A DNA stretch of 6,723 nt. It comes from Methanoregula sp. Lineage in GTDB: Archaea; Halobacteriota; Methanomicrobia; Methanomicrobiales; Methanospirillaceae. Positions 1-5,709 of this stretch are shown here, one piece after another. The DNA lies in NCBI GenBank assembly GCA_026394635.1, contig JAPKXV010000313.1, positions 1-6,723 on the forward strand, given 5' to 3'. The notes beneath the pieces were generated by a model that was given only the letters and a program-made list of their open reading frames with translations, was not told the origin of the DNA and did no database searches. Position numbers and translations under genes: made by a program. Position 1 is the stretch's first letter, and each line of letters begins with the position of its first letter.

Positions 1-2
1 CA

Positions 3-1388
3 TACCTTGAGAAGGGAATAATCACTCCTGCAAGGATGCGGGCGGTGGATAAAAATGCGGTCGCTCTGGGAGTGACCGGACTGCAGCTCATGGAGAGCGC
101 TGGCAGGGCGCTTGCGGAGTGTGCCCTCCAGCAGCACCCCGCCCGTATTCTTATCCTCTGCGGGAAGGGCAATAACGGGGGGGACGGTATGGTGGCGGCA
201 CGCCACCTCCAGCAAGACGTTGAGACGGATGTCCTTTATGTAGACACCCGGGGGCGCTCTCCATCCTGTGAACACCAGATAAAGGCACTTACCCACTGCA
301 GGGTTGGGTTGTACCCGGTGCAGTGCCGGGATGATGTCCTGAACCAGAAACAGTTATTCAATAAAGCGGATGTGATCATCGATGCCCTGCTTGGTATTGG
401 CGCATCCGGCACCCTGCAGGAACCAATCGCCGCATGTGTCGAATCTGCCAATGCAGCACAGGCAACGATCATCGCTGCTGATATCCCGACACCCGGTATG
501 CGTTCTGACGTGATCTGCGCGTTCCACCGTGCCAAAGTTGAGGGGTCGCTGGTCAGGGACATCGGAATCCCGGTAGAAGCGGAATGCTGTGTCGGGCCGG
601 GTGATCTTACGCTCCTGCCGCTGCGCAAGAACGATGCCCACAAAGGGGCGGGCGGGGAGGTGCTCGTGATCGGTGGCGGGCCCTACCAGGGAGCCCCCTA
701 CCTTGCGGGACTGGGTGCATTGCGGGCAGGAGCCGACATCGTCCGGATCGCATCGCCGGTCTTTGAGCCGGTGCCTGACCTGATCTACGAACCGATAGGC
801 GGCAAAAAGATTGGGAGTGAACATATCGAACGGCTCATTGCGCTGGCACAAAAAGCGGACGTTGTTGTCTGTGGCAACGGTCTTGGTGCCGACAGCCACG
901 ATGTCGTCTGTGCGATTGCTCCCCATTGCAAAAAAGCGGTCTTTGATGCCGATGCCCTCCGGCTCCCGCTGCCCGTGGCACAGGAAGAGACCATTTATAC
1001 CCCGCACGCCGGAGAGTTTGCCCGGATTACCGGAACAGCCGTTGCCGGGGACCCGATCGCCCGTGCACAATGTGCAAAGGCTGCAAAGATTCCGGGAACG
1101 CTCCTTCTCAAGGGGCCGGTTGACGTGATCACCGATGGCGGGCGGGTCCGGTTCAACCTCACCGGTTGTCCTGCAATGACCGTCGGGGGAACAGGAGATG
1201 TACTTGCCGGCGTGGCAGGTGCCCTGCTCTGCCAGATCCCTGCATTCGAAGCGGCGTGTATTGCTGCATATGTGAACGGCAGGGCAGGTATGGCAGTAGA
1301 AAAGGAGCGGGGCGAGGGGATGCTCGCTTCGGATCTGGTGGACCGGATCCCGTCCGAATTGTTCAGGGAGCGAAAAACCCATGGCTGA
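3..1388 (+). CDS. nnr: Bifunctional NAD(P)H-hydrate epimerase / ADP-dependent NAD(P)H-hydrate dehydratase (5' end probably outside the window)
   Basis: This enzyme repairs damaged nicotinamide cofactors. An N-terminal epimerase domain (YjeF_N/NnrE) interconverts R- and S-NAD(P)HX, and a C-terminal ribokinase-like domain (NnrD) dehydrates S-NAD(P)HX with ADP. Numbering residues from the ATG at 36, the epimerase shows GKGNNGGDG at 43-51, an acidic ADVIIDALLGIG segment near 111-122 and DIPTPG at 149-154. The dehydratase begins at HKGAGGEVLVIGGG (202-215), followed by TPHAGEF and GGTGD (384-388, with the expected catalytic Asp388). The ATG at 36 is the only usual start in the window, but the frame stays open upstream and reads GIITPARMRAVD, which resembles the conserved family N-terminus. 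No well-spaced ribosome site precedes the ATG, so I infer the true start lies before base 1. The final 8 nt overlap moaC. Confidence 0.9.
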   Translation, partial: YLEKGIITPARMRAVDKNAVALGVTGLQLMESAGRALAECALQQHPARILILCGKGNNGGDGMVAARHLQQDVETDVLYVDTRGRSPSCEHQIKALTHCRVGLYPVQCRDDVLNQKQLFNKADVIIDALLGIGASGTLQEPIAACVESANAAQATIIAADIPTPGMRSDVICAFHRAKVEGSLVRDIGIPVEAECCVGPGDLTLLPLRKNDAHKGAGGEVLVIGGGPYQGAPYLAGLGALRAGADIVRIASPVFEPVPDLIYEPIGGKKIGSEHIERLIALAQKADVVVCGNGLGADSHDVVCAIAPHCKKAVFDADALRLPLPVAQEETIYTPHAGEFARITGTAVAGDPIARAQCAKAAKIPGTLLLKGPVDVITDGGRVRFNLTGCPAMTVGGTGDVLAGVAGALLCQIPAFEAACIAAYVNGRAGMAVEKERGEGMLASDLVDRIPSELFRERKTHG

Positions 1389-1848
1389 ATTCACGCATAT
1401 CAAAAACGACCGTGCGCAGATGGTGGACGTGACGGCAAAGGCTGATGTCGTGCGCGAGGCGGTTGCAACCGGTAAAATCTACCTGCGGGACGAAACGCTT
1501 CGCGCAATCCATGAAGGGAATGTCGTGAAAGGCAACGTGCTTGCCACTGCACGGGTGGCGGCGACTATTGCTGTCAAGGACACACCCCGTATTATCCCCA
1601 TGTGCCATACGATCCCCATTGGTGCGATCACGGTTGATTTTGTTGAGGGGGCCGGGTTCATCGAGGCAACGGTGCGGGTGAAATCAACGGGAAAGACCGG
1701 CGTCGAGATGGAAGCGCTCACCGGGGTGTCCGTGGCATTGCTCACCATCTGGGACATGGTAAAGTCGGCAGAGAAGGATAACGATGGGCAGTACCCCGTC
1801 ACACGCATCGCCGAAATCCACGTCCTTGAAAAACGCAAGGGCACGTAA
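1381..1848 (+). CDS. moaC: Cyclic pyranopterin monophosphate synthase MoaC
   Basis: MoaC carries out the second half of the first stage of molybdopterin synthesis, turning 3',8-cyclo-7,8-dihydro-GTP (the MoaA product) into cyclic pyranopterin monophosphate. In a methanogen the final cofactor would serve molybdenum or tungsten formylmethanofuran and formate dehydrogenases. The 155-residue product has the family's usual length. It retains HIKNDRAQMVDVTAK at the start, KGNVLATAR with Lys50, IPMCHTIPI with His76, and VEMEALTGVSVALLTIWDM, with Asp125 and Lys128 at the other expected active-site positions (matched from memory to the E. coli catalytic residues). The ATG lies inside the end of nnr (8-nt overlap), with a purine-rich CAGGGAG about 10 nt upstream, so the two genes are probably translated from one message. 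No other cofactor-synthesis gene is in the window. Confidence 0.96.
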   Translation: MAEFTHIKNDRAQMVDVTAKADVVREAVATGKIYLRDETLRAIHEGNVVKGNVLATARVAATIAVKDTPRIIPMCHTIPIGAITVDFVEGAGFIEATVRVKSTGKTGVEMEALTGVSVALLTIWDMVKSAEKDNDGQYPVTRIAEIHVLEKRKGT

Positions 1849-1868
1849 CAAAGCGGGACAACCGAGCA

Positions 1869-1878
1869 CTTTTATAAC
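1869..1878 (+). promoter_or_regulatory. TATA box of the rpl15e promoter
   Basis: CTTTTATAAC in the gap after moaC is a good archaeal TATA box. Transcription would start about 25 nt downstream, near 1898-1902, giving a leader of roughly 70 nt. A second, weaker TATTAA lies at 1892-1897. The start site is predicted, not shown. Confidence 0.6.
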
Positions 1879-1902
1879 CCGCCGGTCATACTATTAAGGA
1901 AC

Positions 1903-1918
1903 ACGGGATACGTCCCGT
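1903..1918 (+). promoter_or_regulatory. Leader hairpin 1 of rpl15e (UACG tetraloop)
   Basis: ACGGGA at 1903-1908 and TCCCGT at 1913-1918 pair perfectly around the four-base loop TACG, which fits the stable UNCG class (though closed by A-U rather than C-G). It begins almost at the predicted transcription start and could stabilise the message 5' end or form part of a leader regulatory fold. The function is inferred. Confidence 0.45.
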
Positions 1919-1928
1919 ACAAAAGGAA

Positions 1929-1957
1929 TGTAGCTTGGAAACAAGCCGAACCTTACA
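1929..1957 (+). promoter_or_regulatory. Leader hairpin 2 of rpl15e (GAAA tetraloop), reaching the ribosome-binding site
   Basis: GCTTG (1933-1937) and CAAGC (1942-1946) form a perfect 5-bp stem capped by GAAA, a GNRA tetraloop. TGTA (1929-1932) can pair with TACA (1954-1957), leaving CGAACCT unpaired on the 3' side. The last paired base is the first base of the AGGTGA ribosome-binding site (1957-1962), 6 nt before the rpl15e ATG. This arrangement suits translational control, possibly feedback by L15e, but only the pairing is visible in the sequence. Confidence 0.45.
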
Positions 1958-1968
1958 GGTGAAACACA

Positions 1969-2559
1969 ATGGTCAAATCAATGTATGCCTATGTCAGGGA
2001 GGCATGGAAACGACCTGACAAGAGTGATGTGGAAGCCCTTCTCTGGGACCGGATGCAGGTCTGGCGCCGTGAAGGAAGTGTTGTCCGTGTCGAACACCCG
2101 ACCCGGATCGATCGCGCACGGGCGCTTGGGTTCCGCGCGAAGCAGGGCATCGCCGTTGCGCGCGTGAAAGTGCGCAGGGGAGGGCGCCGGCGCTCACGGT
2201 ACGTCCGCGCACGCCGCTCCGCCCGTATGGGCAAGAACCGGCTTACACCCGCAAAGAGCCTCCAGCGCATTGCGGAGGAGCGCGCGTCCCGCAGGTTCCC
2301 GAACATGGAAGTGCTCAACTCCTACTGGGTTGGCCAGGACGGCAAGCTCAAATATTACGAGGTTATTCTCGTGGACGGGCACCACCCGGCGATAAAGAGC
2401 GACCGTAAGCTTGCATGGATCGGGGATCCAACCCACCGCGGGCGTGCCGAACGCGGCAAGACCTCAGCAGGACGAAAGGGCCGCGGCATGGGCACCCGGG
2501 GCTTCGGGACAGAAAAGACCCGCCCCTCCATCCGCTCCCATGCAAACCAGGGCAAATAA
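1969..2559 (+). CDS. rpl15e: Large-subunit ribosomal protein L15e
   Basis: L15e is a component of the large ribosomal subunit in archaea and eukaryotes that binds 23S/28S rRNA. The 196-residue product is of usual family length and strongly basic. It starts MVKSMYAYVREAWKRP, has an Arg-rich stretch (RVKVRRGGRRRSRYVRARR), then NRLTPAKSLQRIAEERASRRF, the core YWVGQDGKLKYYEVILVDG and a Gly/Arg/Lys-rich tail, all typical of the family. The start is supported by AGGTGA at 1957-1962, six bases upstream. It opens the information-processing series, with its own TATA box and structured leader. rnp3 begins 30 nt after its stop. Confidence 0.97.
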   Translation: MVKSMYAYVREAWKRPDKSDVEALLWDRMQVWRREGSVVRVEHPTRIDRARALGFRAKQGIAVARVKVRRGGRRRSRYVRARRSARMGKNRLTPAKSLQRIAEERASRRFPNMEVLNSYWVGQDGKLKYYEVILVDGHHPAIKSDRKLAWIGDPTHRGRAERGKTSAGRKGRGMGTRGFGTEKTRPSIRSHANQGK

Positions 2560-2563
2560 TCTT
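2554..2563 (+). promoter_or_regulatory. Possible TATA element giving a leaderless rnp3 message
   Basis: AAATAATCTT overlaps the rpl15e stop codon and is centred about 30 nt before the rnp3 ATG. No Shine-Dalgarno sequence precedes that ATG (the bases just before it are CAACATCTCTGC). Together these suggest a leaderless transcript starting at or near the ATG. The TATA match is modest. Confidence 0.3.
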
Positions 2564-2568
2564 ATCCC

Positions 2569-2574
2569 TTTTTT
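2569..2574 (+). terminator. Weak T-tract between rpl15e and rnp3
   Basis: A run of six T follows CCC, ten bases after the rpl15e stop codon. Archaeal transcription can end in such tracts, so part of the rpl15e transcripts may stop here, leaving the ribosomal gene more abundantly expressed than the RNase P genes. The run is short and read-through is likely. Confidence 0.3.
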
Positions 2575-2589
2575 AAGCAACATCTCTGC

Positions 2590-3207
2590 ATGAAGATCAC
2601 CGATTCCTGTGTTTATCCCCGCCCGACGGGAGACTCTTCGGTGAAGCGCATGGCGCTCGAAGCGCACGAGCTTGGTTTTGACAGCCTTGTTGCCGTTAAT
2701 ACCCCGCCGTGCGAACATTTCGGGGTGACCGTGGAGACCGGCGTGGTAATCGGGGAGGTGCCCGCACAGGAAGTTTCCCGTGAGGTAAAGCACGGCAGGG
2801 AAAGAGGGGCTGTTGTATCCGTGCTGGCGGGCGACAACGGGAGGAACCGCATGGTGCTCGGAATACGGGGGGTCCATGTCCTCTGCGGGATCCACAGCAC
2901 CGACAGGCACGCGTTCGACCACGTGACATCAAAGATGGCGGCAGACAACGGTGTTGCGATTGATATCAGCCTTGCTCCCGTCATCCATGGGCGCGGGGTG
3001 CACCGCCAGAAGGCGCTGGACCGGTACCATGACATCCTGCTCCTGCACCGCAGGTTTGAATTCCCCCTTGTGATCTCGTCCCACGCACGGTCGGTGCTGG
3101 ACATGAGATCGGTGCGTGAATTTTCCGGGCTTGCGTCGGTCATAGGACTTGACATCCCTGATGTGGAGCAGGCGCTTTCCACTATGGGAATGATACGGTC
3201 AGGGTGA
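2590..3207 (+). CDS. rnp3: RNase P protein component 3 (Rpp30 homologue)
   Basis: Rnp3 is a protein subunit of archaeal RNase P, which removes the 5' leader of precursor tRNAs. It pairs with Rnp2 (Pop5) to assist the catalytic domain of the RNase P RNA. The 205-residue product has the TIM-barrel-like Rpp30 signature: DISLAPVIHGRGVHRQKALDRY (residues 125-146, the first residues DIS) followed by FEFPLVISSHARSVLDMR (156-173). The N-terminus, MKITDSCVYPRP followed by an ELGFDSLVAVN segment, also fits the family. The ATG has no ribosome-binding site. The stop overlaps the rnp2 GTG start by 4 nt (GTGA), so the two partner subunits are made in tandem. Confidence 0.93.
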   Translation: MKITDSCVYPRPTGDSSVKRMALEAHELGFDSLVAVNTPPCEHFGVTVETGVVIGEVPAQEVSREVKHGRERGAVVSVLAGDNGRNRMVLGIRGVHVLCGIHSTDRHAFDHVTSKMAADNGVAIDISLAPVIHGRGVHRQKALDRYHDILLLHRRFEFPLVISSHARSVLDMRSVREFSGLASVIGLDIPDVEQALSTMGMIRSG

Positions 3208-3695
3208 CACCGCGCCCCCCGACGCTCCGGGAGAAGCGCAGGTATGTGCTTGCCCGTATTGATCCTCACGGCACCGCTCCCGATCCAAAAGAACTCTACT
3301 ATGCAGTCCATGAAGCCGTCACGTCCCTCTGGGGCGATGCAGCCGGTGCCCTGATACATGGGGCAGTGATCGCGGTTGAGGGGGAGTATGCAATCGTGCG
3401 CTGCCGGAGGGGGACCGAACGCGAGCTTACGATCGCACTTTCCACGGTGATTTCCTGCGGGGGGAGACGGGTGGCGCTGCGCACGGTTGCCGCATCGGGG
3501 ACGATTGAGAGCCTGCGGGAGCGCATTGCAGCATTGCAGGAACCAGCGCCGGTACCAGGTGTGCCGGCAGAATGCACGATCGACGGGATGACATATCCGG
3601 TCTGCTGGTGTGCAGGTCAGAAGATTGATGTGATTGAAAAGGGATTTAAAAATACAACACGATTCTTTTTGACAAGAGAAGATCTTGAGGATTAA
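3204..3695 (+). CDS. rnp2: RNase P protein component 2 (Pop5 homologue) with a C-terminal tail
   Basis: Rnp2/Pop5 forms a heterotetramer with Rnp3 and supports the catalytic domain of RNase P RNA in tRNA 5'-end maturation. The start is a GTG within the GTGA overlap with rnp3. It gives TPRPPTLREKRRYVLARI after the start residue, which matches the family's PTLRE..RY beginning. The core, including the IVRCRRGTERELTIAL strand region (residues 64-79) and ALRTVAASGTI (91-101), is typical of Pop5. At 163 residues the protein is longer than the roughly 120-residue minimal archaeal form. Residues from about 115 on form a tail with CWC (134-136) and EKGFKNTTRFFLTREDLED at the end. psmA starts 2 nt after the stop, and the tail's DNA contains a likely psmA promoter. 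Confidence 0.88.
   Translation: MTPRPPTLREKRRYVLARIDPHGTAPDPKELYYAVHEAVTSLWGDAAGALIHGAVIAVEGEYAIVRCRRGTERELTIALSTVISCGGRRVALRTVAASGTIESLRERIAALQEPAPVPGVPAECTIDGMTYPVCWCAGQKIDVIEKGFKNTTRFFLTREDLED
3645..3654 (+). promoter_or_regulatory. TATA box for psmA inside the 3' end of rnp2
   Basis: TTTAAAAATA with a purine-rich GAAAAGGG just upstream (BRE-like) makes one of the best TATA-type promoters in the window. Transcription would begin near 3673-3678, leaving a leader of about 20-25 nt that includes GAGG (3687-3690), 7 nt before the psmA ATG. It would let psmA be expressed above the RNase P genes. Inferred from sequence only. Confidence 0.5.
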
Positions 3696-3697
3696 TA

Positions 3698-4420
3698 ATG
3701 CAACCACAATACCAGATGGGATACGATCGGGCGATCACGGTTTTTTCACCCGATGGCAGGCTCTACCAGGTAGAGTACGCAAGGGAGGCGGTCAAGCGCG
3801 GGACGACCGCAGTCGGGATCAAGGCAAAGGACGGCGTCGTCCTTATCGTGGACAAGCGCGTGAGCAGCAAACTGCTCGAACCCTCGTCTATTGAAAAAAT
3901 TTTCAAGATCGATGAGCACATCGGTGTCGCATCATCGGGCCTTGTCGGTGATGCCCGGGCGCTTGTTGACCGTGCCCGGGTCGAATGCCAGATCAACCGT
4001 GTCTCCTACGACGAACAGATTGAGGTCGAAGCGCTCGCAAAGAAACTCTGCGACCATATGCAGACGCTCACCCAGTACGGCGGCATCCGCCCGTATGGGA
4101 CAGCGCTCCTGATCGCCGGTGTGAGTGATGGCGAATGCCGGCTTTTCGAGACTGACCCCTCCGGCACCCTGCTTGAGTACCGGGCGACCGGCATCGGGAT
4201 CGGAAGGCCTGCTGCGATGAAGGTCTTTGAAGAAGAGTATACGCAGGAAATGGAAGTCAAGGACGTCATTCTCCTTGGGCTCAAAGCGTTGCACTCCGCG
4301 ACCGAAGGCAAATTCGATGTCGACACGGTCGAGATCGGGGTCATCGGGAAGGAAAAGGCCGTGTTCCGCAAGATGACCAAAGAGGAAGTCGCAGGATTTG
4401 TTGAACAGTTCAAGCAGTGA
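3698..4420 (+). CDS. psmA: 20S proteasome alpha subunit
   Basis: Alpha subunits form the outer heptameric rings of the 20S proteasome in the cytoplasm and gate substrate entry. Proteolysis is done by the beta subunits, which are not encoded here. The 240-residue product has the usual length. It begins MQPQYQMGYDRAITVFSPDG and continues LYQVEYAREAVKRG. The gate residues Tyr9-Asp10-Arg11, Pro18 and Tyr27 are present, as is Lys67, which corresponds to the Lys66 that docks the HbYX tail of activating ATPases such as PAN in Thermoplasma (correspondence from memory, offset by one). RPYGTALLIAG and a C-terminal glutamate-rich helix also fit. It follows rnp2 by 2 nt, with GAGG 7 nt before the ATG, and is followed closely by the SBDS gene. 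Confidence 0.97.
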   Translation: MQPQYQMGYDRAITVFSPDGRLYQVEYAREAVKRGTTAVGIKAKDGVVLIVDKRVSSKLLEPSSIEKIFKIDEHIGVASSGLVGDARALVDRARVECQINRVSYDEQIEVEALAKKLCDHMQTLTQYGGIRPYGTALLIAGVSDGECRLFETDPSGTLLEYRATGIGIGRPAAMKVFEEEYTQEMEVKDVILLGLKALHSATEGKFDVDTVEIGVIGKEKAVFRKMTKEEVAGFVEQFKQ

Positions 4421-4426
4421 TTGGAT

Positions 4427-5131
4427 ATGATCCCTCTGGAAAAGTCAGTGCTTGCAAGGCTCGAAAGTTTCGGGGAGCGTTTTGAGATCCTCGTTGACCC
4501 GGACCAGGCTGCAAAGGTGCGCCAGGGCGAGAAAATTGATATCGAAGAGGTTGTTGCCGCCCTAGATGTTTTTTCCAATGCGTCTCGGGGCACGCGGGCA
4601 TCCGATGAGTCGCTCACCAAGGTCTTCCATACAACGGATTTTCCCGTGGTCGCCCACCGGATTATTGTGAAGGGCGAGATCCACCTGACCGCTGAACAGC
4701 GCCGCCACATGATCGAGGAGAAGCGCCGGCAGGTCATCACCTTCATTGCCCGTAATGCAATCAACCCCCAGACAGGTCACCCCCACCCGCCCCACCGCAT
4801 CGAGATGGCGATGGAGGAGGCACGGGTGAACATCGATCCCTTCAAGCACCTTGATGAAATGGTCAAGGAAACGGTCAAGGCGCTGCGCCCCCTCCTCCCG
4901 ATACGGTTTGAGGAACTCAGGCTCGCGGTGAGAATACCGGCTGATTTTGCGGCTAAGGCATACGGGGACATTGCCGCTGCATCCACCATGGAAAAGGATG
5001 AGTGGCAGAAGGACGGTTCGTGGATATGCGTCGTCCGGATCCCTGCCGGCATCCAGACCGAGTTCTATGACTTAATCAACAAGATCACGAAGGGCGAGGG
5101 GGTCGTCAAGATCCTCAATCAAGTATATTAA
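4427..5131 (+). CDS. sbds: Ribosome assembly factor SBDS (Sdo1 homologue)
   Basis: SBDS homologues help mature the large ribosomal subunit; in eukaryotes they act with an EF2-like GTPase to release the anti-association factor eIF6. The 234-residue protein begins MIPLEKSVLARLESFGERFEILVDPD, which matches the start of the N-terminal FYSH domain. The region HRIIVKGEIHLTAEQRR and RQVITFIARNAINPQTGHPHPPHRIEMAMEEA (given here in two pieces of one domain) leads into the helical middle domain. The C-terminal ferredoxin-like domain holds WQKDGSWICVVRIPAGIQ. A TTG at 4421 would add two residues; I prefer the ATG at 4427 because homologues start there and GTGA precedes it by about 7 nt. It lies 6 nt after psmA, as in other archaea. 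Confidence 0.95.
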   Translation: MIPLEKSVLARLESFGERFEILVDPDQAAKVRQGEKIDIEEVVAALDVFSNASRGTRASDESLTKVFHTTDFPVVAHRIIVKGEIHLTAEQRRHMIEEKRRQVITFIARNAINPQTGHPHPPHRIEMAMEEARVNIDPFKHLDEMVKETVKALRPLLPIRFEELRLAVRIPADFAAKAYGDIAAASTMEKDEWQKDGSWICVVRIPAGIQTEFYDLINKITKGEGVVKILNQVY

Positions 5132-5132
5132 T
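5124..5132 (+). promoter_or_regulatory. Possible TATA box for rpl37Ae
   Basis: TATATTAAT overlaps the SBDS stop codon. A start about 25 nt downstream (around 5152) would leave a short leader of some 20 nt before the rpl37Ae ATG. No clear ribosome-binding site precedes that ATG; a GAAGGA at 5149-5154 lies about 20 nt away, too far for a normal role. Confidence 0.4.
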
Positions 5133-5174
5133 CGTCACGACAAATAGTGAAGGACATACTGTTGGTAATTTTTT

Positions 5175-5474
5175 ATGGCAGGCTCAAAGCAGACAGCAAA
5201 GGGAAAGGTAACCGGAAGTTCAGGGAGGTTCGGTTGCAGGTACGGCAGGTTTACCCGCAAACGTGTCGCTGATGTCGAAAAGGTTTCACGCGCATACCAC
5301 CGCTGCCCGCAGTGCGACATGGTCTCGGTGCACCGGCACGGCACCGGTATCTGGGAGTGCCGGAAGTGCGGGTACAAGTTCGCAGGTGGCGCGTACCAGC
5401 CCATGACACCGATGCTGCGCATTGCAATGCGCACGTTTGACCGGACCATTGAACAGGACAAAAAAGGTGCATAA
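5175..5474 (+). CDS. rpl37ae: Large-subunit ribosomal protein L37Ae (zinc-ribbon)
   Basis: L37Ae is a small zinc-binding protein of the archaeal and eukaryotic large ribosomal subunit. The 99-residue product has the zinc ribbon CPQC (residues 44-47) and CRKC (62-65), framed by RFGCRYGRFTRKRVADVE upstream and GYKFAGGAYQP downstream, all typical of the family. The ATG follows a T-run and lacks a Shine-Dalgarno match, so initiation may be of leaderless or short-leader type. In many euryarchaea exosome genes lie between SBDS and this gene; here only 43 nt separate them. rpoP begins 12 nt after the stop. Confidence 0.95.
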   Translation: MAGSKQTAKGKVTGSSGRFGCRYGRFTRKRVADVEKVSRAYHRCPQCDMVSVHRHGTGIWECRKCGYKFAGGAYQPMTPMLRIAMRTFDRTIEQDKKGA

Positions 5475-5486
5475 TCCGGATCGATT

Positions 5487-5621
5487 ATGGTCAGCTCCTA
5501 CAAGTGCGCACGGTGCAAACAGAAAGTCGAGATCGACGTCAACGTCCGGTGCCCCTATTGCGGCCACCGCATCCTATTAAAGGAACGTGGCGCTGCAATA
5601 AAAGAACTCAAAGCACGATAA
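5487..5621 (+). CDS. rpoP: DNA-directed RNA polymerase subunit P (Rpo12)
   Basis: Rpo12 is the small zinc-ribbon subunit of archaeal RNA polymerase, homologous to eukaryotic Rpb12, and helps anchor the Rpo3/Rpo10/Rpo11 assembly platform. The 44-residue product begins MVSSYKCARCKQKVEI and carries two cysteine pairs, C7-x2-C10 and C22-x2-C25 (RCPYCGHRIL), then a short basic C-terminus ending in LKAR. Length and motif spacing match the family. It lies 12 nt after rpl37Ae, the usual archaeal neighbour. The start codon lies in a small inverted repeat with the previous stop codon, and no ribosome-binding site is evident, which suggests coupled translation. Confidence 0.93.
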   Translation: MVSSYKCARCKQKVEIDVNVRCPYCGHRILLKERGAAIKELKAR

Positions 5622-5660
5622 CGGGACAAACATCCGGGACAATAGTTTCCCATTGTGATA

Positions 5661-5677
5661 CCAATACATTTTTACAA
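5661..5677 (+). promoter_or_regulatory. Possible TATA-type promoter for pcc1
   Basis: CCAATACATTTTTACAA in the 88-nt rpoP-pcc1 gap is AT-rich and TATA-like. A start about 25 nt downstream would fall near 5695, leaving a very short leader that includes GTGAT. The match is moderate. Confidence 0.35.
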
Positions 5678-5690
5678 TTCTTTTTTGTAA
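5672..5690 (+). terminator. T-tract with flanking 6-bp inverted repeat after rpoP
   Basis: TTACAA (5672-5677) and TTGTAA (5685-5690) form a perfect inverted repeat around a T-rich spacer, overlapping a run of six T (5681-5686). It could end the rpoP transcript or be an operator for pcc1; the sequence alone does not decide. Confidence 0.4.
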
Positions 5691-5709
5691 CCTTTCACCG
5701 TGATTGCAT

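Noticed and set aside
1..21. Possible tail of an upstream plus-strand gene ending at TAA 19-21 or TGA 8-10
   Set aside because: Only two to six codons are visible and no motif can be judged. The nnr frame itself probably covers this stretch.
354..1403. 349-codon open frame on the minus strand opposite nnr
   Set aside because: No family resemblance, and a composition typical of antisense shadows. The plus strand encodes a clear Nnr protein.
2613..3707. 364-codon open frame on the minus strand opposite rnp3 and rnp2
   Set aside because: Its translation is Cys/Arg/Pro/Ser-rich with no recognisable motif, and it lies wholly antisense to two confidently identified RNase P genes. It is a by-product of GC-rich codon use.
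4421..4426. TTG start for SBDS two codons upstream
   Set aside because: The ATG at 4427 matches the usual SBDS start and has better spacing from GTGA.
4006..4764. 252-codon open frame on the minus strand across psmA and SBDS
   Set aside because: It spans the junction of two real genes on the other strand and is Ser/Arg-rich without motifs.
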